Shown here: one piece after another, positions 17,922 through 27,278 of the stretch | How positions within the stretch are numbered: the first letter of the stretch is position 1 | Layout of the letters: each line of letters starts with the position of its first letter | NCBI GenBank assembly: GCA_943846675.1 | Contig: OX044357.1 | Location: 558,001 to 622,000, forward strand | DNA length: 64,000 bases | Direction of reading: 5' to 3' | DNA from: UBA987 sp002292105 | Lineage (GTDB): Bacteria > Bacteroidota > Bacteroidia > NS11-12g > UBA9320 | Position numbers and translations under genes: made by a program | The notes under the pieces: generated by a model | Told to the model about the DNA's origin: nothing | The model's database searches: none | The model's input: the letters and a program-made list of their open reading frames with translations, nothing else

Positions 17922-17929
17922 CAAAAATA
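17922..17929 (-). promoter_or_regulatory. TAnnTTTG -7 box upstream of RRM gene
   Basis: TATTTTTG on the minus strand, 87 nt before the start at 17834; would produce a leader of about 80 nt. Confidence 0.4.
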
Positions 17930-17970
17930 AGGGTATTTGAATATAGAAATAAGTTAATTCTTAGGCTGTT

Positions 17971-19704
17971 TTACAGACCCAACTCGTCTCTTTGTTCTTT
18001 GCTAATAGGAGATGGTGCGTCAATCATAATGTCGCGTCCCATGTTATTTTTTGGAAATGCGATAACGTCTCTGATTGATTCGGTACCCGTAAGGATTGCG
18101 CATAAACGATCAAAACCAAATGCAATACCACCATGCGGTGGTGCACCGTATTCAAACGCATTCATTAAAAAGCCAAACTGAGCTTTTGCTTTCTCTTTTG
18201 TGAATCCAAGTAAATCAAACATCTTTTGCTGCAGTTCTTTATCATGTATCCGAATAGATCCTCCGCCAACTTCCATGCCGTTAATAGCCATATCGTAGGC
18301 ATTTGCACGAACGTTTTTTGGGTCTGTTTCAATAAGGTCAAAGTCCTCTTGTTTCGGACTTGTAAATGGATGGTGCATCGCATGATAACGTCCCGTTTCA
18401 TCATCCCATTCTAAAAGCGGAAAGTCAACAACCCAACAAGCTTTATACGTATCTTTTGTTCGGAGGTCTAATAAGTCGCCAAGATGAAGTCGTAAGTCGT
18501 TCATCTGTTTTTGGGTTTCAGCCAAATCTCCGGACATGACAAAAATCAAATCTCCTGGTTTTGCATTGCAGGATTCAACCCATTTTGCTAATGCTTCTTG
18601 ATCAAAAAACTTGTCTACGGACGATTTAAGCGAACCGTCTTCATTCACACGACAGTATATCAACCCTTTTGCCCCAACCTGAGGGCGTTTAACGTAGTTG
18701 GTTATTGCGTCAATTTGCTTTCGTGTAAGACTTGCTGCACCAGAAGCATTAACCGCAATGATTGATTCTGCATTATCGAAGATGCCAAAATTGTATCCTT
18801 TTGCAACATCCGTCAAATACTTAAACGTCATGTCAAAGCGCATGTCTGGCTTGTCGGAACCGTAGGTTTTGATGGCATCTGCATACGTAAGTACGGGGAT
18901 GTCACCTAAATCATAATCCACACTTTCTGCAAACAAGTTTCGAACCATCTTTTCAAATAAACCGAGTATATCTGACTGCTCCACAAACGTCATTTCACAA
19001 TCTATCTGTGTGAACTCAGGTTGTCTGTCTGACCTGAAATCTTCATCTCGGAAACACTTGACAACTTGGTAGTAGCGATCCAGCCCAGATACCATTAACA
19101 GTTGTTTGAAGGTTTGAGGCGATTGCGGCAATGCGTAAAATTGATCTTCGTTCAACCTTGATGGAACAACGAAGTCTCTGGCACCTTCTGGGGTCGATTT
19201 TATCAGGTATGGTGTTTCAACTTCAACGAAATCGCTGCCATTCAAAAAGTTTCGAATCGATTTGTTGGCCGCATGTCTAATTAACAATTTCTCCTTTACA
19301 GGATTTCTTCTAATATCTAAATACCGGTACTTTAACCTAAGTTCTTCGCCACCATCTGTGTCATCTTCAATGGTAAATGGGGGTGTTAAAGAGGGGTTTA
19401 AAACTTCCAGTGTATTGACAACAATCTCGATATCTCCAGTGGCCAGATTGGGGTTTTTGTTGCTTCGTTCAGTTACTTCACCGGTTATTTTAACTACAAA
19501 TTCCCGAGAAACTGATCGCGCTTCGTTGAGTAATTCCACATTGTAATCTTCGTTAAAAGATAACTGCGTTATGCCATATCGATCTCTTAGATCTATAAAT
19601 GACATGCCGCCAAAATCACGGCGTCTTTGTACCCATCCGCAAAGGGTAACAGTATTACCTGCGTCGGTTAAACGAAGTTCTTCACAGTTGTGAGATCGAA
19701 GCAT
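17971..19704 (-). CDS. aspS: Aspartyl-tRNA synthetase
   Basis: A 577-residue class II synthetase that charges tRNA-Asp. The N-terminal anticodon-binding OB domain includes [23 protein letters not shown]. The catalytic core includes [10 protein letters not shown] (motif 1), [19 protein letters not shown] (motif 2) and [10 protein letters not shown] (motif 3). The insert at about residues 290-410 is the bacterial GAD domain. Length is as usual. Confidence 0.97.
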   Translation of the reverse strand: MLRSHNCEELRLTDAGNTVTLCGWVQRRRDFGGMSFIDLRDRYGITQLSFNEDYNVELLNEARSVSREFVVKITGEVTERSNKNPNLATGDIEIVVNTLEVLNPSLTPPFTIEDDTDGGEELRLKYRYLDIRRNPVKEKLLIRHAANKSIRNFLNGSDFVEVETPYLIKSTPEGARDFVVPSRLNEDQFYALPQSPQTFKQLLMVSGLDRYYQVVKCFRDEDFRSDRQPEFTQIDCEMTFVEQSDILGLFEKMVRNLFAESVDYDLGDIPVLTYADAIKTYGSDKPDMRFDMTFKYLTDVAKGYNFGIFDNAESIIAVNASGAASLTRKQIDAITNYVKRPQVGAKGLIYCRVNEDGSLKSSVDKFFDQEALAKWVESCNAKPGDLIFVMSGDLAETQKQMNDLRLHLGDLLDLRTKDTYKACWVVDFPLLEWDDETGRYHAMHHPFTSPKQEDFDLIETDPKNVRANAYDMAINGMEVGGGSIRIHDKELQQKMFDLLGFTKEKAKAQFGFLMNAFEYGAPPHGGIAFGFDRLCAILTGTESIRDVIAFPKNNMGRDIMIDAPSPISKEQRDELGL

Positions 19705-19730
19705 AATTTGAAGCTTTTTATAAGAAGCCG

Positions 19731-19738
19731 CAAATATA
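19731..19738 (-). promoter_or_regulatory. TAnnTTTG -7 box for aspS
   Basis: TATATTTG on the minus strand, 26 nt before the start at 19704. Confidence 0.5.
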
Positions 19739-19784
19739 AGAGTGAAATAAGATGATTTGTAACTATAAGACTGTTTTAAAACAG

Positions 19785-19910
19785 TTACATATGCCCCATA
19801 GGAACTTTAGTTTTACCTTTTGTACTGCAGGTTTTTGGGCCCATACACGAAAAAAGAAACATAGAAAGAAATAAAACAGCGAGGATAGATTTTAGGGAAG
19901 TAGTTTTCAT
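19785..19910 (-). CDS. Small predicted lipoprotein, 41 residues
   Basis: A short reading frame between aspS and the ureohydrolase-like gene. It has a basic start (MKTTSLK), a hydrophobic core ([13 protein letters not shown]) and a lipobox-like LFSC with C22, so signal peptidase II would leave a mature peptide of about 20 residues ([20 protein letters not shown]). The layout is that of a genuine small outer- or inner-membrane lipoprotein and not of random sequence. The palindrome ACTGTTTTAAAACAGT at 19770-19785 overlaps its stop. No ribosome-binding site or promoter is obvious; function unknown. Confidence 0.6.
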   Translation of the reverse strand: MKTTSLKSILAVLFLSMFLFSCMGPKTCSTKGKTKVPMGHM

Positions 19911-19961
19911 AATGTTTCTTTTAAGAGGAAAGTGTTCTATAAGTACGAAAAAATGTTGCTT

Positions 19962-21077
19962 TTATTTTAGGTTTTTCTGAAGCGCTTTAAAAAAGAGGTC
20001 TGGCATTTCTCCTTTAGTAGCCATGGTGTAGTCTGAATATCGGCATGGTATAACCAAATTCTTTGCCGCTGTTGGGCCAGGAATCTCCATCCACCAGCGT
20101 TCTGTGCGTTTACTTTTGTAGAACACGACATCAGGTTCATTTTGAACCATGGTGCAGCGGTACTTCAAAAACTCGTTATGTAATTCTGGGTGGTCGCCTT
20201 TACGGTTAGCATATCCGTCGAGAAAGTACCAAATCATTTGAGCCGCTAGCTTAGACGTGGTATTCCGATAATCAAATTCAGGGTTTAATTCATAAATCCC
20301 AAAGCTTCTCATCTTTTCTGAAATACCCGCATACCAACACAATTGACATGCTTCTTCACTTGAAAGCCCACTGGGGTTGTTGTCGTGGTTGCCCGGAGCA
20401 TCACTTTGTTTCACCGCGCCAATATCAAAGATTGACATATCGGTATCTCTCAATACAGGTTCAATATCAGAAAGGTTTGATCTTAAAATACCTAAGCGAA
20501 TTGGGTTGAAAAATAGTTTACGCAATGTACTTACCGATTTTTCTGGGACGTAGTGGCTTTGGTAAGCTATGCAATTTATATTGAAGAGAAAGTTAGGTTC
20601 ATGCAAGCAAATCTTATTCAAGAACGCATGTTTGGATAAATCGATGCGGGGTGAAACGATAGTCGCATCTAAGTTTTTTAAAATCTTTTGATACGCTGCA
20701 AACTGAGCATATCCAAGCTCCTTTGAACCACCTAGAATAACCGGGACAACACTGTTAGCAAGTAAAGTCTTCACAACTTCTTGCAAAGCAAACTGTGTGT
20801 CGTTGAACGTTTTCCCTGCTTCTATGTTGCCAAGGTCAATGATTTTGACTTTTGTTGATGCAGATGTAAGCCCGTATAGCTCCTTTCGTATTTGGTTGGG
20901 AGCAAGAGTTGTTTCCTTGTTTGATGTATTTCTACCTTCAAGAACACCTATGACAGCGATGTCAGCGTCTTCCCAAGAAGGTATTTCAGTCGTATGCTTG
21001 ACAATTACTTCGCCCAGTGAACTTGGGTCAAGTTGTTCATCAAAAAATGAAGGGAGTGGGCTTAAAAAATCTTCCAA
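19962..21077 (-). CDS. Ureohydrolase-fold (arginase/formimidoylglutamase-like) protein with degenerate metal site
   Basis: A 371-residue protein with the ureohydrolase layout: VIGVLEGR near the start, the core VIPVILGGSKEL-like segment near residue 115, and a C-terminal helix region. The three metal-binding signatures of arginase/formiminoglutamase are replaced: the GGxHS-type motif is GGSKELG, DAHxD is SPRID, and SxDxDxxDP is SIFDIGAVKQSD. Most Mn ligands are therefore absent, so catalysis is doubtful. Bacteroidota genomes often annotate such proteins as formimidoylglutamase, sometimes near gliding genes. The start is TTG at 21077. It is divergent from the SDR gene. Confidence 0.7.
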   Translation of the reverse strand: MEDFLSPLPSFFDEQLDPSSLGEVIVKHTTEIPSWEDADIAVIGVLEGRNTSNKETTLAPNQIRKELYGLTSASTKVKIIDLGNIEAGKTFNDTQFALQEVVKTLLANSVVPVILGGSKELGYAQFAAYQKILKNLDATIVSPRIDLSKHAFLNKICLHEPNFLFNINCIAYQSHYVPEKSVSTLRKLFFNPIRLGILRSNLSDIEPVLRDTDMSIFDIGAVKQSDAPGNHDNNPSGLSSEEACQLCWYAGISEKMRSFGIYELNPEFDYRNTTSKLAAQMIWYFLDGYANRKGDHPELHNEFLKYRCTMVQNEPDVVFYKSKRTERWWMEIPGPTAAKNLVIPCRYSDYTMATKGEMPDLFFKALQKNLK

Positions 21078-21103
21078 AAGCGTTACTTGTAACTGGTTAT
21101 TGA

Positions 21104-21111
21104 CAAAAATA
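21104..21111 (-). promoter_or_regulatory. TAnnTTTG -7 box for ureohydrolase-like gene
   Basis: TATTTTTG on the minus strand, 26 nt before the TTG start at 21077. Confidence 0.4.
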
Positions 21112-21138
21112 AAGTTTCTTTGAGCATCAATATGTTTT

Positions 21139-22143
21139 ATGGTGTTTGTAACTGGAGGTACGGGTTTGGTTGGGAGTCATATTATCTGTCAATTACTCAA
21201 AAATGGCCAAAAAGTAAGGGCTCTTTGCCGTGTTTCTTCAGATAAAACATGGTTTCATAAAACGGCTAAATGGTTTCTTGGGGATGACTATAACGCCAAG
21301 ATGAAAGATTTAGAATGGTATTCAGGCGATGTGACGGATATTGTTGGAATAGTAGACGGTATTAAAGGCTGTACTCAGGTGTATCATGCTGCTGCGGTTG
21401 TTTCATTTAGCAAAAAAGACCAACGTGTTTTAAAAGAAATCAATGTGGTGGGAACATCAAACGTGGTTAATGCGTGTCTTTCTAATAAGTCAGATATCGA
21501 ATTGTGTTTTATTAGTTCGACAGCATCCATAGGCGGAGTGGAGAAAATAATGTTGGACGAGTCTGTTGAATATGCAATGGATCAAGTTAACAGCTACTAC
21601 AGTGTAACTAAATATTTGGCAGAACTTGAGGTAATTCGAGGTAGAGAGGAAGGTTTGAACGCTTGCATTGTTAACCCAAGTATCGTGTTGGGGTATGGAA
21701 ACTGGAATCAAGGATCCGCTAAAATTCTTAAAAATGGTAAAGATGGATTCCCTTTTTATACCGATGGGAGTAATGCTTTTGTGGATGCGCGTGATGTGGC
21801 CAAGGCTGCCACTATATTAATGGAACACAAATGTTTTCAAGGGCGTTTTCTTTGTGCCGCATGGAATAAAAAATTTGTTGATGTTTTTACTGCACTTTCT
21901 GCTGAGTTTGGGTCAAAACCACCGCGCATTCGTGTGGCGAAATGGATGACAGAAGTGGCTTGGCGCGTTGCGACGGTGGCTAGGTTTTTTACTGGAACTG
22001 GGATAATCACAAAAGAAAGCGCCTCAGCTGGATTAAAGAATAGACGCTATTCCTCAGAAAGGTTATTAAAAACAATTCCCTTTACATTCAGAGATTTTGA
22101 CGACGCATTGAAAGAAATATGCGCTGCGTATAATCAGGAATAA
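21139..22143 (+). CDS. NAD(P)-dependent epimerase/reductase (extended SDR)
   Basis: A 334-residue extended SDR. The Rossmann loop GGTGLVGSH is at residues 6-14, AAAVVSF follows strand 4, and the catalytic YxxxK is YSVTK in SYYSVTKYLAE. The shape resembles dihydroflavonol-4-reductase/cinnamoyl-reductase-type SDRs more than nucleotide-sugar epimerases, but the substrate cannot be inferred. It ends just before a bidirectional terminator shared with rplY. Confidence 0.82.
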   Translation: MVFVTGGTGLVGSHIICQLLKNGQKVRALCRVSSDKTWFHKTAKWFLGDDYNAKMKDLEWYSGDVTDIVGIVDGIKGCTQVYHAAAVVSFSKKDQRVLKEINVVGTSNVVNACLSNKSDIELCFISSTASIGGVEKIMLDESVEYAMDQVNSYYSVTKYLAELEVIRGREEGLNACIVNPSIVLGYGNWNQGSAKILKNGKDGFPFYTDGSNAFVDARDVAKAATILMEHKCFQGRFLCAAWNKKFVDVFTALSAEFGSKPPRIRVAKWMTEVAWRVATVARFFTGTGIITKESASAGLKNRRYSSERLLKTIPFTFRDFDDALKEICAAYNQE

Positions 22144-22180
22144 AAAAAAAGGTCGTTTCACACGTGAAACGACCTTTTTA
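22142..22180. terminator. Bidirectional rho-independent terminator
   Basis: A perfect stem (GGTCGTTTCA at 22151-22160 with TGAAACGACC at 22165-22174, loop CACG) is flanked by A9 on the left and T5 on the right. It separates the convergent SDR and rplY genes. Confidence 0.92.
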
Positions 22181-22196
22181 TATTGTTTATCAGGTT

Positions 22197-22817
22197 TTAT
22201 TCTTCTGCAGAAGCTTCAGCACCTTCTTCAGCACCTTCTTCTTCCTCTTCTTCTCCAGCAGCAGCAGATTGAGCAGCTCTAGTTACAACAACTGAAACAA
22301 CACTGTTTTCAGGTGTGTCGCGCAATTCTACGTTAGGTACACTTAAGTCACGAACTCTTACGGACTTACCAATTTCGATTGAATCAATGCTCACTTCGAT
22401 ATCGTCTGGCATATCTTGAATTAGGCCAGTTACTGCAAGTTTTCTAATTTTTATCTGCAATTTACCACCAGCTCTAACACCAGGAGAGTTTCCTTCGATG
22501 CGAATTGGTAGTTTTAAATCTACAGGCTTCGTTAAATCCAACGCATAGAAATCGGCGTGAATAATAGCCTCAGAAGTTGGATGAAATTGAATGTCTTGTA
22601 ATTTAGCAATAACCTGATTTCCACTGACGTCTAAACGTACCAAATAGGTATTAGGTGTGTACACAAGGTTTTTGAAATCTGACTCATAAACAGCAAAGTG
22701 TACGTTTTCTTCTTGTCCGTACAACACGCAAGGTACTTGACCTTTAGCGCGGATTGCTTTAGTTGCAGATTTTCCAAGCGATTCTCTCAAGTCGCCTTTA
22801 ATAGCAATTGTTTTCAT
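22197..22817 (-). CDS. rplY: 50S ribosomal protein L25/general stress protein Ctc
   Basis: A 206-residue L25 of the long Ctc type, which binds 5S rRNA. The N-terminal L25 domain (residues 1-90) includes GQVPCVLYGQEENVHF; the C-terminal TL5-like domain follows. It ends in a low-complexity Glu/Ala tail (EEEEEEGAEEGAEASAEE) common in this phylum. The gene starts 15 bp after prs, so the two form an operon, a widely conserved pairing. Confidence 0.95.
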   Translation of the reverse strand: MKTIAIKGDLRESLGKSATKAIRAKGQVPCVLYGQEENVHFAVYESDFKNLVYTPNTYLVRLDVSGNQVIAKLQDIQFHPTSEAIIHADFYALDLTKPVDLKLPIRIEGNSPGVRAGGKLQIKIRKLAVTGLIQDMPDDIEVSIDSIEIGKSVRVRDLSVPNVELRDTPENSVVSVVVTRAAQSAAAGEEEEEEGAEEGAEASAEE

Positions 22818-22832
22818 TTTTATTGAATGTTC

Positions 22833-23807
22833 TTATTTTAATCCTAATTTAGATTGGTATGCGTTGTCAATGTTGAACAACGAGCTAATGGATCCATATT
22901 CACAAACGTTGCGAATGGCATTAGCAAACAGTCTATCAACAGATAGTGTCTTTATTTTTGAAGTTTCTTTTGTCAATGGGATGGTGTCCGATACAACCAA
23001 CTCATTTAATGCAGAGTTTTCAATTGTTTCGTATGCCTTTCCAGACAATACTGGGTGCGTACACACAGCTCTTACAGATTGAGCACCTTGATCCATCAAC
23101 AGTTGGGCAGCCTTTGCCAAAGTATTTGCGGTATCGCAGATGTCATCAATTAATACAACATTTTTTCCCTTAACATCTCCAATGACTACCATAGAGGCTA
23201 CTTCATTGGCTCTTTTACGTTCTTTGTCGCAAATAACCATGTCGCAACTCAGCACTTTAGCGAATTCACGCACGCGCTTTGTCGCACCAACATCCGGCGC
23301 AGCAAGTATTATATTGTCTAAGTCAAGACTTTTGATGTAAGGTATGAATATTACTAAAGAGTCTAGATGGTCCACTGGAATATCGAAGAAACCTTGAATT
23401 TGCGGTGCGTGTAAATCCATCGTCATGACGCGATCAGCACCAGCGGCATGCAATATGTTTGCTACCATTTTCGCTCCTATAGGTACTCTGGGCTTGTCTT
23501 TTCTGTCCTGTCTGGCTAATCCAAAGTATGGGATAACAGCAGTAACCATGTGCGCACTGGCGCGTTTTGCCGCGTCAATGAACAACAGAAGCTCTAGTAA
23601 GTTGTCGGCCGGTGGATTTGTAGATTGGATAAAAAAGACGTCACAACCTCGTACAGATTCGTCAATACTTGGTTGGAATTCTCCATCACTATAACTAGGA
23701 ACAGATACGTCGCCAAGAGGTAAACCGTATGAGTATGCGATTTTCTCGGCAACGGAGCGGCTGCTTGAGCCACTAAAGATTTTTACTTTGTTTATTAAAG
23801 AAGGCAT
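22833..23807 (-). CDS. prs: Ribose-phosphate pyrophosphokinase
   Basis: A 324-residue PRPP synthase that transfers pyrophosphate from ATP to ribose 5-phosphate, feeding purine, pyrimidine, His and Trp synthesis. The catalytic flexible-loop region PYFGLARQDRKDKPR, the MTMDLHAPQIQGFF segment and the PRPP loop VVLIDDICDTANTL are all present. Length is normal. It is first in a two-gene unit with rplY and has a -7 box 23 nt upstream. Confidence 0.96.
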   Translation of the reverse strand: MPSLINKVKIFSGSSSRSVAEKIAYSYGLPLGDVSVPSYSDGEFQPSIDESVRGCDVFFIQSTNPPADNLLELLLFIDAAKRASAHMVTAVIPYFGLARQDRKDKPRVPIGAKMVANILHAAGADRVMTMDLHAPQIQGFFDIPVDHLDSLVIFIPYIKSLDLDNIILAAPDVGATKRVREFAKVLSCDMVICDKERKRANEVASMVVIGDVKGKNVVLIDDICDTANTLAKAAQLLMDQGAQSVRAVCTHPVLSGKAYETIENSALNELVVSDTIPLTKETSKIKTLSVDRLFANAIRNVCEYGSISSLFNIDNAYQSKLGLK

Positions 23808-23830
23808 AATGTCGTTTCACTTTCACCAGC

Positions 23831-23838
23831 CAAAAGTA
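23831..23838 (-). promoter_or_regulatory. TAnnTTTG -7 box for prs-rplY
   Basis: TACTTTTG on the minus strand, 23 nt before the prs start at 23807. Confidence 0.5.
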
Positions 23839-23880
23839 CAACTGGTTATCATAAACGTGTCAGTTTAACTGACTTTTTGT

Positions 23881-23950
23881 TGCCCGAGAAGGATTCGAAC
23901 CTCCACAAGCTGTACCAAAAACAGCGGTCCTGCCATTAGACGATCGGGCA
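23881..23950 (-). tRNA. tRNA-Gln (anticodon TTG)
   Basis: On the minus strand a full cloverleaf folds: acceptor TGCCCGA/TCGGGCA, D arm GTCT/GGAC, anticodon stem GCTGT/ACAGC around loop TTTTGGT (anticodon TTG, reads CAA), and T arm GGAGG-TTCGAAT-CCTTC. The CCA end is not encoded. Total 70 nt. Confidence 0.95.
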
Positions 23951-23960
23951 AATAAGGGTG

Positions 23961-23968
23961 CAAATTTA
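23961..23968 (-). promoter_or_regulatory. TAnnTTTG -7 box for tRNA-Gln
   Basis: TAAATTTG on the minus strand, 10 nt upstream of the tRNA 5' end, the expected distance for transcription starting close to the mature end. Confidence 0.5.
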
Positions 23969-24008
23969 GTAATACTAAATGTAAAGCGTAAACTTTTTTA
24001 AAGAATTT

Positions 24009-26201
24009 TTAATTAGCTACTTCGCTAATAAACTGGATGCGAAATAGCTGCATTTCGTCATGAGTGAAATCACCGTCAAACTCATTTACCGCTGCATCTA
24101 AATCATTGTCTTCAGTAGACCTGAAGTAGTCGAAAATTTCTTCCTTAACGTCATCGTCAATGAGCTCTTCTATGTAATAGGTGAAATCCAACTTGGTGCC
24201 TGAATAGACAATGCGCTCCATTTCATCTAATAATTCTTGAACGTTAAACGCGAGTGACCTTGCAATGTCGTCGATGCTCAATTTTTTATCAATGTTCTGA
24301 ATGATGGCAATCTTTTTCCCAGACTTGTTGGCTACAGTTTTTAGTACCAAGTCTTCTGGTCGATCAATATTGTTCTCTTCAACGTATGCGCCTATCAGTT
24401 CTATAAACGGTTTACCAAACTTTAGGGCTTTATTTTTTCCAACACCTGAGATGTTTTCCATCTCTTCCATGGTGATTGGGTATTTGGTAGCCATGTCTTC
24501 CAAAGACGATTCCTGAAAAATCACATACGGAGGAAGATTTTTTTGTTTAGCAACTTCCCTTTGTAACGTTTTAAGCTTTTGGTACAGTTCTTCGTCGTGT
24601 AGCGTCTCGAGTTGAACATTCTCGAAATCAGAATCGTTTACACTTTCGAACTCGGTGTCAACCGGCATTAAAACCTTTCTCGGGTTTTTTAAGAATTCAT
24701 CGGTCTTATCTAGTATGCTGATCAGGCCATATTTTTCAATATTTTTCTCTAGTAGGTTATTTAGAAGTGCAAGACGTACTGTGCTTTTCCAAAACATTTC
24801 GCCCTGTGCTTTTCCAACACCAAATTGTGGGAGGACATTGTGTTTGTGCGCCTTGACATCGTTAGAGGCTTTACCAACTAGAATATTTACGATGTGCTTC
24901 ATGTCGACACGACCATCGGTCGCCTTCACTACTTCCAACATTTGAACAAACTGCTCACTTACGTCGATCATTGTTTTGGGGTGACGACAATTGTCACACA
25001 TTTTGTTACAGTTGTCTGCGTCAAAATTTTCGCCGAAGTAGTGCAACAGGAACTTACGTCTGCATTGTGCACTTTCAGCAAACGAAGCCATTTCTAATAT
25101 GAGTTGGGTCCCAATTTCTCTTTCAGCAACCGGTTTGTCTTTTAAAAACTTCTCTAGCTTTTCGTTATCGTTTGGGTTGTAAAATAAAACACAATCGCCT
25201 GCTTTTCCGTCTCTACCTGATCTACCCGTTTCTTGATAATAACCTTCCAAGCTTTTGGGTACATCGTAATGAATGACAAAACGCACATCAGGTTTGTCAA
25301 TCCCCATACCAAACGCAATGGTCGCAACAATAACATCAGCTTCCTCCATAAGGAATTTGTCCTGATGACTTGACCTTGTTTTGGCATCTAATCCAGCATG
25401 ATAGGGAAGTGCCTTAACGCCATTAGCTACCAAAATCTCAGCGACTTCTTCAACCTTCTTACGACTTAAGCAATAAATGATGCCTGATTTGCCTTGTCTT
25501 TTATTGATGAAGGAAAGAATGTCTTTTAACGTCTGACCTTTTTTGCCTTTTGCTTTTACCTCGTAGTATAAATTGTCGCGATTAAATGATGATTTGAAAA
25601 CCTCTGCATCCACCATATTAAGGTTTTTCTGGATGTCGAATTGAACCTTAGGTGTTGCTGTTGCTGTTAACGCAACCATTGGTACATCATCTATCGCTTT
25701 TATAATTTCTTTGATTCTTCTGTATTCTGGTCTAAAATCATGACCCCATTCACTAATACAGTGCGCTTCATCTACTGCAACAAAAGAGACTTTAACAGAG
25801 CGCAAGAAATCAACTGTTTCTTCTTTTTTCAAGGTTTCCGGAGCCACATACAGCATCTTCGTTTTTCCACTCATCACGTCTGATTTTACAATCGTCGCCT
25901 GAGTTTTGGTCAAAGAAGAATTAAGGAAGTGTGCAATGGCGTCACTTTCTCCAAAACCTCGAATCGAATCAACCTGATTCTTCATTAAGGCAATTAATGG
26001 AGAAATGATAATTGCTGTTCCTTCTTGCATCAATGCAGGAAGTTGATAGCAAAGAGACTTGCCAGCACCTGTTGGCATGATTACAAAACTGTCTTTTCCT
26101 TCAAGAATGGCTTGGATTACCGCTTCCTGATTCCCCTTAAATGAATCGAACCCAAAAAAGTCTTTTAAACTTTTCTTAATATCTACCGTCTGCTGTGTCA
26201 T
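24009..26201 (-). CDS. recQ: ATP-dependent DNA helicase RecQ
   Basis: A 730-residue superfamily 2 3'-5' helicase for recombination and fork repair. Walker A is MPTGAGKS (about residues 41-48). The DEAH box VDEAHCISEWGHDFRPEYR includes the RecQ aromatic-rich loop. TGRSGRDG is motif VI. Four Cys of the zinc site lie around CRRKFLLHYFGE and CNKMCDNCRHP, then come a winged helix, an HRDC-type domain (YPITMEEMENISGVGKNKA) and an extra acidic C-terminus. The protein is longer than E. coli RecQ (about 610), as usual for Bacteroidota. It is divergent from kdsD. Confidence 0.96.
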   Translation of the reverse strand: MTQQTVDIKKSLKDFFGFDSFKGNQEAVIQAILEGKDSFVIMPTGAGKSLCYQLPALMQEGTAIIISPLIALMKNQVDSIRGFGESDAIAHFLNSSLTKTQATIVKSDVMSGKTKMLYVAPETLKKEETVDFLRSVKVSFVAVDEAHCISEWGHDFRPEYRRIKEIIKAIDDVPMVALTATATPKVQFDIQKNLNMVDAEVFKSSFNRDNLYYEVKAKGKKGQTLKDILSFINKRQGKSGIIYCLSRKKVEEVAEILVANGVKALPYHAGLDAKTRSSHQDKFLMEEADVIVATIAFGMGIDKPDVRFVIHYDVPKSLEGYYQETGRSGRDGKAGDCVLFYNPNDNEKLEKFLKDKPVAEREIGTQLILEMASFAESAQCRRKFLLHYFGENFDADNCNKMCDNCRHPKTMIDVSEQFVQMLEVVKATDGRVDMKHIVNILVGKASNDVKAHKHNVLPQFGVGKAQGEMFWKSTVRLALLNNLLEKNIEKYGLISILDKTDEFLKNPRKVLMPVDTEFESVNDSDFENVQLETLHDEELYQKLKTLQREVAKQKNLPPYVIFQESSLEDMATKYPITMEEMENISGVGKNKALKFGKPFIELIGAYVEENNIDRPEDLVLKTVANKSGKKIAIIQNIDKKLSIDDIARSLAFNVQELLDEMERIVYSGTKLDFTYYIEELIDDDVKEEIFDYFRSTEDNDLDAAVNEFDGDFTHDEMQLFRIQFISEVAN

Positions 26202-26291
26202 CTACTCCCGCTCTCCTATGTTTTACCTTGTAGGTTTCTTTGTAGCACTAAATTAGTAAAACTTTCAGTTTCACAGCAAAAAAAATTTAAT

Positions 26292-27278
26292 TTGCATCAA
26301 ATAGATAAGCTTTTGCAAAATAAAGAGGAAGTACTGGGTTGGGCTAAGGAGACGATTGCAATGGAGGCAACTGCTGTTAAGCGTTTAGAGGATCAGCTTA
26401 ATGACGATTTTGTTCATTTGGTTAATGCGATATTGGAAGCCAAAGGACGTGTTGTTGTTACAGGAATTGGTAAAAGTGCAGCAATCGGCACCAAAATAGT
26501 GGCCACATTGAATAGCACGGGTACTCCTGCAGTTTTTATGCACGCGGCTGACGCCGTTCATGGAGACCTTGGGATGATTCAAAAAGACGACATTGTAATC
26601 TGCATATCAAAAAGTGGAAATACTCCAGAGATTAAAGCACTTGTGCCATTAATCAAACAGGCTGGGAACTTATTGGCAGCTATGGTTGGAGACTTAGACT
26701 CCTTTCTCGGCAAAGGCGCAAAGTATAAATTAAACGTATCAACGGAAAAAGAAGCTTGCCCGAACAATTTGGCTCCAACAACTAGTACAACTGCACAATT
26801 GGCTATGGGCGATGCCTTAGCGGTTTGCCTGCTTAAAGCACGCGGTTTTACATCTTCAGATTTTGCGAGATATCATCCAGGCGGGGCTTTAGGTAAGAGG
26901 TTGTATACAACTTTGGGCGACCTCGCTTCTTTGAATAACAAACCAGTTGTTTCACCAGAAGCCACTATTCGCCAGGTAATTATGGAGTTGACGAAGAAAA
27001 GATTAGGGGCTGTTGCCGTTTTAAACGACGCAAAAGTAATAGGTGTGATAACCGATGGCGATATTCGCAGAATGTTAGAGCGTGAGGATGGGATAAACGA
27101 CCTTGTGGCTCAAGACATTATGGGTGGAAGCCCAATCAGCATGCAAGCCAATGATTTAGCGGCTGAAGCTACGGCCATAATGAGGCAGGAGAAAATAAGT
27201 CAAGTGATTGTGCTTGATGGACAGTCGTATATTGGCATGGTACATATACATGATTTAAACAGAGAAGGCATTTTATAA
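26292..27278 (+). CDS. kdsD: Arabinose-5-phosphate isomerase, KpsF/GutQ family
   Basis: A 328-residue enzyme converting ribulose 5-phosphate to arabinose 5-phosphate, the first step to KDO in lipopolysaccharide. The SIS domain (about residues 30-170) contains GIGKSAAIGTKIVATLNSTG and HGDLGM; two CBS domains cover about residues 205-328. The start is TTG at 26292, which keeps the usual roughly 20 residues before the conserved AMEATAV helix; an internal ATG would truncate the family N-terminus. The stop overlaps the manC start as TAATG, so translation is coupled. Confidence 0.92.
   Translation: MHQIDKLLQNKEEVLGWAKETIAMEATAVKRLEDQLNDDFVHLVNAILEAKGRVVVTGIGKSAAIGTKIVATLNSTGTPAVFMHAADAVHGDLGMIQKDDIVICISKSGNTPEIKALVPLIKQAGNLLAAMVGDLDSFLGKGAKYKLNVSTEKEACPNNLAPTTSTTAQLAMGDALAVCLLKARGFTSSDFARYHPGGALGKRLYTTLGDLASLNNKPVVSPEATIRQVIMELTKKRLGAVAVLNDAKVIGVITDGDIRRMLEREDGINDLVAQDIMGGSPISMQANDLAAEATAIMRQEKISQVIVLDGQSYIGMVHIHDLNREGIL

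Noticed and set aside
19770..19785. Palindrome ACTGTTTTAAAACAGT as terminator
   Set aside because: It overlaps the lipoprotein stop, is AT-rich with little loop, and has no following T-tract.
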